Both the position numbers and the translations under genes were made by a program. Shown one piece after another: positions 20,192-24,559 of a stretch of DNA of 24,559 bases. The notes under the pieces are model-generated. The model was not told where the DNA came from, made no database searches, and saw only the letters and a program-made list of their open reading frames with translations. Source of the stretch: Clostridia bacterium (GTDB taxonomy: Bacteria; Bacillota_A; Clostridia; Christensenellales; Aristaeellaceae); NCBI GenBank assembly GCA_017938785.1, contig JAGBAU010000044.1, forward strand, positions 1 through 24,559, given 5' to 3'. Position 1 is the stretch's first letter. Every line of letters starts with the position of its first letter.

Positions 20192-20515
20192 ATGGAAAAC
20201 GAACTGGATCTTGTCGTGTTTGAGGACGATAACGGCAACGAATTGACCATGGAAGTGCTGGATTACCTGTTCTATGAGGGCAAGGAATATGCACTGCTGG
20301 CTGAACTGGGCGATGGTAATTGCCAGAGCTGCGACACCAAGGAATGCGACGGCTGCGGCAGCAGACGCGAAGCATTTGTGATGGAAGTTGTTCCGGTCGG
20401 CGACGACATGGAAGAGTTTGTTCCCGTTGAAGAGGAACTGGCTGTGAAGCTGATCGACATCATCGAAAACTCTGATTTTGATGACGAGTATGATGATGAC
20501 GATGATGAGGAATAA
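20192..20515 (+). CDS. DUF1292 domain protein with a four-cysteine insertion
   Basis: The 107-residue acidic protein fits DUF1292 (YrzB-like): a beta-rich start (LDLVVFEDDNGNELTMEVLDYLFYEGKEYALLAEL), a VMEVVP strand, a short helix and an Asp/Glu tail (FDDEYDDDDDEE). Residues 44-55 contain C44, C47, C52 and C55, a CxxC-x4-CxxC arrangement that could bind zinc or iron and is not part of the basic family plan as I know it. The function of DUF1292 is unknown; in many Firmicutes it lies near yrrK and alaS. Here it is a single-gene unit with its own promoter and terminator. ATG 20192 follows AAGGAG. Confidence 0.87.
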   Translation: MENELDLVVFEDDNGNELTMEVLDYLFYEGKEYALLAELGDGNCQSCDTKECDGCGSRREAFVMEVVPVGDDMEEFVPVEEELAVKLIDIIENSDFDDEYDDDDDEE

Positions 20516-20531
20516 TCCATCATAATTCCAG

Positions 20532-20570
20532 AAGAAACCGCTCCGATAGCAGTTCGGGGCGGTTTCTTTT
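20532..20570 (+). terminator. Terminator after the DUF1292 gene
   Basis: GAAACCGCTCCGA (20534-20546) pairs with TTCGGGGCGGTTTC (20553-20566) with one G-T pair and a seven-base loop, followed by TTTT. Confidence 0.88.
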
Positions 20571-20624
20571 GGCTTTCTTTCTTGTTAATAGCATCAATGA
20601 TAGAAAACACCAACCGTATACAAC

Positions 20625-20652
20625 TTGATTCTTAACGAGCTTCATGTATAAT
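20625..20652 (+). promoter_or_regulatory. Promoter of the lon-ysxC operon
   Basis: TTGATT (20625-20630) and TATAAT (20647-20652) are 16 bases apart. The -10 covers the ATG at 20651, which rules that codon out as the lon start. No CtsR or CIRCE heat-shock repeat is visible nearby. Confidence 0.7.
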
Positions 20653-20683
20653 GAATAAAGACTATCATTGGAGGATACTCGAT

Positions 20684-23038
20684 TTGAACCCGAATCTCAA
20701 TCAGGATTTGCATATGCTGCCTCTGATTCCGCTGCGCGGGGTCGTAATCTTTCCCGGTTGCGTTATCACCCTGGACGCCGGGCGAGAAAAGTCCGTTGCT
20801 GCGGTGGAAGAGGCTATGAAGGGTGATCGCCGCCTGCTGGTTGTTACCCAGCGGGACGCTATGGTGGATCATCCAACCATTGAGGACCTGTATTCTGTCG
20901 GTACCGTTGTAACCATTCGTCAGATCATGCCCATGCCGGACCAGACCCTGCGCCTGATGGTACAGGGCGAATGCCGCGCCATGCCCATATCTGTTCAGGA
21001 GTGCGGGAATTACCAGCGTGCGCAGTATGCAGAGCAGAATATCCAGCTTGAAAACGAAATTCCCGATACGGAGTGTCGTGCGTATATGCGCACCATCGTA
21101 TCTCTTTCCCGTCAGTTGCTCAAGCAGCGCAACAGCTCCATGCCCGAATTCGTGCAGGCCATTGAGGGCGAAGGTATGCCCGGAACCCTGTGCGACAGCG
21201 TGGCAAATGCCCTGCTGGGCAGCGTAGACGCCAAACAGCAGGTTCTGGAATGCTTCGATGTGAAGCTGCGCCTGGAACTCACCGCGCAGATGGTGGGCGA
21301 GGAGATGAGCATCCTGCGCCTGGAGGAGCGCATCCAGCAGCGCGTGCGCGAGGCTATGGATCGTGCCAATCATGAGTATTACCTGCGCGAACAGATCCAC
21401 GCCATCCAGGATGAACTGGGCGTGGATGACGACGAAGAGATTGCTGAATACCGCAAGAAGCTCAAGGAATCCGCCATGCCGGATGAAGCGCGTGATAAGG
21501 TCAGCCGCGAACTTCGCCGCCTTGCACGAACCGCAGCGCAGTCCCCGGAATCCAGCGTGAGCCAGAATTATATCGAATACATGCTGGAGCTGCCCTGGGG
21601 ACAGAAGCAGGAATCCAATATCGACATCGCCCATGCCCGTAAGGTGCTGGACGAGGATCACTTCGGACTGAAGGAAGTGAAGGACCGCCTGCTGGAGTAC
21701 CTGGCAGTTCGCAAGTGCACTGAAAACCTGAAAAGTCCCATCATCTGTCTGGTGGGCCCGCCCGGTGTGGGTAAGACTTCCATTGCAAAGTCCATTGCCC
21801 GCGCCCTGAACCGCAAATTCACCCAGATTTCTCTGGGCGGTGTACATGATGAGGCCGAGATCCGCGGCCACCGCAAGACCTATGTGGGCGCTATGCCCGG
21901 CCGTATCGTGACCTCTATCCACCGCTGCGGATCCATGAATCCCGTATTCCTACTGGATGAAATCGATAAGATTGCCCGCGATATGCGCGGCGACCCGGCT
22001 GCTGCCCTGCTGGAAGCGCTGGATCCCGAGCAGAATGCGAACTTCAAGGATCACTACATCGAAGCGCCCTTCGATCTGTCCGATGTGCTGTTTATCACCA
22101 CTGCGAATTCCATCGAACCCATTGATCGCGCACTGCTTGACCGCATGGAGGTCATCGAGGTGAGCAGCTACACCCAGGAGGAAAAGATCAAGATCGCCAA
22201 GCGCTACCTGCTGCCCAAGCAGATGGAGAACCATGGTCTGAAGAAGACCCAGCTGCGCGCATCCGAAAAGACACTCTCCGATGTGATTGAGGGCTATACC
22301 CGCGAAGCAGGTGTGCGTACGCTTGAACGCACCATTGAGAAGCTCTGCCGCAAGGCTGCGCTGAATCTGATTGAGAATCCCGAACGTAAACTGATTACCC
22401 TGCGCTCCGCAGACCTGAAGGCCTATCTCGGCCCGCAGCGCTACCTGCGCCAGAGTGTGGAGGGTAAGGCAGAGGTCGGCGTGGTCAATGGTCTTGCATG
22501 GACCAGCGTGGGCGGTGAAGTGATGCCCGTTGAAACCATCGCTATGGACGGCAAGGGCGGACTGGAAATCACCGGAAAGCTGGGCGAAGTCATGCAGGAA
22601 TCTGCGAAGATTGCCCGCAGCATTGCCCGCGTGCGTGCAGGTGAATTCGGCATCGCGCCTGAATACTTTGAAAAGCACGACCTGCACATTCATGTGCCGG
22701 AAGGTGCGGTTCCCAAGGATGGTCCCTCTGCGGGCGTAGCCCTGACCTGTGCAGTGATCAGCGCTATCAGCGGCATTCCTGCCCGCGGCGATCTGGCCAT
22801 GACCGGCGAAGTGACCCTGCACGGCAAGGTGCTGCCCATCGGCGGCGTGCGTGAAAAGCTGCTGGCGGCCTATCGACAGGGCATCACCCGCATCCTGCTG
22901 CCCAAGGAGAATGAGAAGGACCTGGAAGAAATCGATGCTGAAATCCTGAAGAAGATGGACGTGACGCTCATCTCCACCGTGGACGAGGCGTTGAAGCTTG
23001 TACTTGCGAATCCGAAGAAAATGAGGTTGGCAATATGA
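20684..23038 (+). CDS. lon: ATP-dependent protease Lon (LonA type)
   Basis: The 784-residue cytoplasmic protease degrades misfolded and regulatory proteins. It has the N-terminal substrate domain beginning [14 protein letters not shown], a coiled region, the AAA module with Walker A GPPGVGKT (358-365) and Walker [10 protein letters not shown], and the C-terminal serine protease domain with catalytic S682 ([11 protein letters not shown]) and K725 (GGVREK). I chose TTG 20684 as start: GGAGG (20670-20674) is nine bases upstream, and the in-frame ATG at 20651 lies inside the promoter -10 box. The size then matches LonA. It overlaps ysxC by ATGA, the same gene order as in Bacillus. Confidence 0.95.
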   Translation: MNPNLNQDLHMLPLIPLRGVVIFPGCVITLDAGREKSVAAVEEAMKGDRRLLVVTQRDAMVDHPTIEDLYSVGTVVTIRQIMPMPDQTLRLMVQGECRAMPISVQECGNYQRAQYAEQNIQLENEIPDTECRAYMRTIVSLSRQLLKQRNSSMPEFVQAIEGEGMPGTLCDSVANALLGSVDAKQQVLECFDVKLRLELTAQMVGEEMSILRLEERIQQRVREAMDRANHEYYLREQIHAIQDELGVDDDEEIAEYRKKLKESAMPDEARDKVSRELRRLARTAAQSPESSVSQNYIEYMLELPWGQKQESNIDIAHARKVLDEDHFGLKEVKDRLLEYLAVRKCTENLKSPIICLVGPPGVGKTSIAKSIARALNRKFTQISLGGVHDEAEIRGHRKTYVGAMPGRIVTSIHRCGSMNPVFLLDEIDKIARDMRGDPAAALLEALDPEQNANFKDHYIEAPFDLSDVLFITTANSIEPIDRALLDRMEVIEVSSYTQEEKIKIAKRYLLPKQMENHGLKKTQLRASEKTLSDVIEGYTREAGVRTLERTIEKLCRKAALNLIENPERKLITLRSADLKAYLGPQRYLRQSVEGKAEVGVVNGLAWTSVGGEVMPVETIAMDGKGGLEITGKLGEVMQESAKIARSIARVRAGEFGIAPEYFEKHDLHIHVPEGAVPKDGPSAGVALTCAVISAISGIPARGDLAMTGEVTLHGKVLPIGGVREKLLAAYRQGITRILLPKENEKDLEEIDAEILKKMDVTLISTVDEALKLVLANPKKMRLAI

Positions 23039-23637
23039 TCATCAAGAAGGCAAAGTTCCTGCTCTCTCAGAGCACTTTCGGCAGTTTTCCCCAGCAGGGT
23101 ATGCAGGAAATCGCCATGGCAGGCAAGTCGAATGTGGGTAAGTCCTCGCTGATCAACAGCCTGACCCGCAATTCCAAGCTGGCCAGAACCTCCTCCGCAC
23201 CGGGCAAGACCCGCCTGATCAATTACTACATGATCAACGAGGATTTCCTGCTGGTTGACCTGCCGGGCTACGGCTTCGCCCGCGCCCCCAAGAGCGAGCA
23301 GGAGAAATGGTCCCAGATGATCGAGGGTTTTCTGGTCGGCTCCGAAAACCTGAAGCACGTGTTCCACCTGGTGGATATTCGCCATGAGCCCACCAGGGAG
23401 GACCAGATGATGACGGAGTATCTTCGTCATTACGATATTCCCTTCACCGTAATTGCGACCAAGGCGGATAAGCTTTCCAAGGCGCAGCGTTCCCGCTCCA
23501 TTCCTGTGATCTGCCGTAAGCTGGCAGTTCAGCCCTGGGAAATCCTGACCTATTCCTCTGAGGACTTGACGGGCAGGGATGTGCTCCTTGAGAAGATTGA
23601 CAAGATTCTGTATCCTGAAGAGGAGACGGAAGCATAA
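23035..23637 (+). CDS. ysxC: Ribosome biogenesis GTP-binding protein YsxC/EngB
   Basis: The 200-residue GTPase helps assemble the large ribosomal subunit. The motifs are G1 GKSNVGKS (30-37), the G2 Thr in PGKTR, G3 DLPGYG (75-80), G4 TKAD (142-145) and a G5-like YSSEDLTG. Length and motif order are those of the EngB/YihA family. Its ATG overlaps the lon stop codon as ATGA, implying coupled translation. It ends at a palindromic terminator facing the acetyltransferase gene. Confidence 0.95.
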   Translation: MIIKKAKFLLSQSTFGSFPQQGMQEIAMAGKSNVGKSSLINSLTRNSKLARTSSAPGKTRLINYYMINEDFLLVDLPGYGFARAPKSEQEKWSQMIEGFLVGSENLKHVFHLVDIRHEPTREDQMMTEYLRHYDIPFTVIATKADKLSKAQRSRSIPVICRKLAVQPWEILTYSSEDLTGRDVLLEKIDKILYPEEETEA

Positions 23638-23645
23638 TTGTGGAA

Positions 23646-23684
23646 ACGAAAAAGGACCAGCGAATTTCGCTGGTCCTTTTTCGT
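23646..23684. terminator. Bidirectional terminator between ysxC and the acetyltransferase gene
   Basis: An 18-base stem (23646-23663 with 23667-23684) closes a three-base loop. A-rich and T-rich arms give a T tract on either strand (CCTTTTTCGTT), serving both convergent genes. Confidence 0.93.
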
Positions 23685-23688
23685 TGAA

Positions 23689-24123
23689 TCAGAAATCCTT
23701 CTTGAACTTGGATTCGGGTTTAACAAAATCGTAGCCCTGGGATTTATAGAAGGAATTGGCTGCAGCACGTTCGGTGCCGCCGTAGATGCGCACGCCTTCC
23801 GCACCGGTCTTCTTCGCCCAGGCTTCAATAGCTTCAAGCAGCTTGGCTGCGGCACCGTAACGGCGATATTCATCCACGACAGCGATGGCGCGCAGTACCT
23901 TCAGCGGCGGTCCATAGATGACGTCAAAATCGCAGCCGTGGGCAAAACCGAGGAAGCGGTTGTTGTTCTCGGCAACGTAAATGATATTGCTCTTCGTGGC
24001 CATCAGCCGACGAATGTTCTCTTCAAACTTATCCTCGGGATATTCGAAACCAAGGGCGGCCTTGCTCAGTTCGCGGATATTGTGAGCATCCGAAATCATG
24101 CACTTACGAATGGTAATATTCAC
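23689..24123 (-). CDS. GNAT family N-acetyltransferase
   Basis: The 144-residue protein has the GNAT fold: an N-terminal MNITIRKCMISDAHNIREL start, the central strand IIYVAENNNRFLGFAHG, acetyl-CoA motif A in LRAIAVVDEYRRYGAAAKLLEAIEAWA (RRYGAA in place of the usual Q/RxxGxG) and motif B near AANSFYKSQGYDF. Such enzymes move an acetyl group from acetyl-CoA to an amine; the acceptor is unknown. The start is GTG (complement of 24121-24123), with AGGAGG eight bases upstream on the minus strand. It is a single-gene unit with its own promoter, divergent from the second sigma gene. Confidence 0.9.
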   Translation of the reverse strand: MNITIRKCMISDAHNIRELSKAALGFEYPEDKFEENIRRLMATKSNIIYVAENNNRFLGFAHGCDFDVIYGPPLKVLRAIAVVDEYRRYGAAAKLLEAIEAWAKKTGAEGVRIYGGTERAAANSFYKSQGYDFVKPESKFKKDF

Positions 24124-24159
24124 AAAAATAGCCTCCTGTCACAAAAAAGCTCTATTTGT

Positions 24160-24188
24160 ATTATAGAATATTTTCAAAGAAATGGCAA
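24160..24188 (-). promoter_or_regulatory. Promoter of the acetyltransferase gene
   Basis: On the minus strand TTGCCA (24188-24183) and TATAAT (24165-24160) are 17 bases apart. Confidence 0.75.
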
Positions 24189-24281
24189 GAGAAAAAAACA
24201 AACTGGCTGCAACAATAAGTTTGTCAAAAACTGTAACAAAATGCCGGGTATAGAATCTAACAGTTGACAGGAGGTGAAAAA

Positions 24282-24559
24282 GTGCAGGAATTTGAAGCTG
24301 TGTACACACAATATTACCTTCGCGTGTACAAATATGTGTTGACCCTTTGCAGGGAGCCGGGCATGGCGGAGGAGATCACTCAGGATGCATTCTTTCGGGC
24401 ATTCCAGAATATCGAAAAATTCAAAGGAAATTGTGAAATCAGCACATGGCTTTGCGAAATCGCAAGAAACTGCTATTTCAGCCATTTGAAGCGAATGCGC
24501 GCACAGCGCAAGTATTCCGGTGATGAAACGCATCCAACCGTGTATCCGGAAGAAAAACT
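24282..24559 (+). CDS. Second ECF-type sigma factor (5' part, runs off the window)
   Basis: From GTG 24282, behind an ideal AGGAGGTGA (24269-24277), the frame stays open to the window end (92 complete codons). The product begins MQEFEAVYTQYYLRVYKYVLTLC and continues with EEITQDAFFRAFQNI and FKGNCEISTWLCEIARN, which is sigma-70 region 2 of an ECF factor. Region 4 lies beyond the edge. It differs clearly from the sigma factor at 17871 and lacks the latter's N-terminal extension. The upstream gap holds CTGTAACA (24231-24238) and TATAGAAT (24249-24256), but spacing fits neither a vegetative nor a standard ECF promoter well. Confidence 0.88.
   Translation, partial: MQEFEAVYTQYYLRVYKYVLTLCREPGMAEEITQDAFFRAFQNIEKFKGNCEISTWLCEIARNCYFSHLKRMRAQRKYSGDETHPTVYPEEK

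Noticed and set aside
20589..20683. Heat-shock operator (CIRCE or CtsR box) upstream of lon
   Set aside because: No matching inverted or direct repeat of either type could be found around the promoter.
1..24559. Mobile element, prophage, toxin-antitoxin, CRISPR or defence island
   Set aside because: No transposase, integrase, phage gene, repeat array, attachment-site duplication or composition break was seen; the tRNA-Leu gene has no integrase or repeated 3' end next to it.

Overview
The window (about 24.6 kb, moderately GC-rich) reads as a chromosomal segment of a low-complexity-leader, Gram-positive anaerobe of the class Clostridia. The reasons are the gene families (family II CBS-type pyrophosphatase, DUF896/YnzC, DUF1292, YsxC next to Lon, an ECF-type FolT transporter component), two riboswitches typical of Firmicutes, strong AGGAGG ribosome binding sites, TTG and GTG starts, and TTGACA/TATAAT promoters. 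A ferredoxin-like aldo/keto reductase fits an anaerobe. I cannot name the genus. There is no phage, insertion sequence, CRISPR array or rRNA in the window.

Layout. 1-1568 (+): the tail of an unidentified gene, a stand-alone small alarmone synthetase and a nitroreductase. 1565-5447 (-): a KdpD/KdpE-like two-component pair without the KdpD turgor-sensing domain, a YitT membrane protein, and EutH with its own promoter and a perfect palindrome at its predicted transcription start. 5638-9975 (+): a 50-residue membrane protein, a CBS/DRTGG pyrophosphatase, and a Gfo/Idh/MocA dehydrogenase plus sugar-phosphate-isomerase-like TIM barrel pair, each set closed by a clear terminator. 10097-12962 (+): a complete manganese-riboswitch unit: promoter, yybP-ykoY aptamer, terminator that shares sequence with aptamer helix P1, and a P2-type cation ATPase. 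12963-15340 (+): aldo/keto reductase with two 4Fe-4S motifs, membrane-anchored cyclophilin, MaoC-like hydratase.

15378-17587 (-): a folate unit, in which a promoter, a tetrahydrofolate riboswitch, a structured linker and a terminator precede folT and folC. 17653-17734 (-): tRNA-Leu(CAA). 17871-20103 (+): ECF sigma factor, zinc-finger anti-sigma factor, SIMPL-domain secreted protein and DUF896 protein packed as one operon. 20192-20515 (+): DUF1292 protein with four cysteines. 20684-23637 (+): lon and ysxC overlapping by ATGA. 23689-24123 (-): GNAT acetyltransferase. 24282-24559 (+): start of a second ECF sigma factor that runs off the window.

Most of the window is ordinary core genome. The parts most worth a second look are regulatory: the long structured linker inside the folT leader and its possible antiterminator pairing, the palindrome at the eutH start site, a tiny basic ORF coupled to the Gfo/Idh/MocA gene, and the composition of the sigma/anti-sigma/SIMPL/DUF896 operon. 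I did not find a clearly new multi-gene system.
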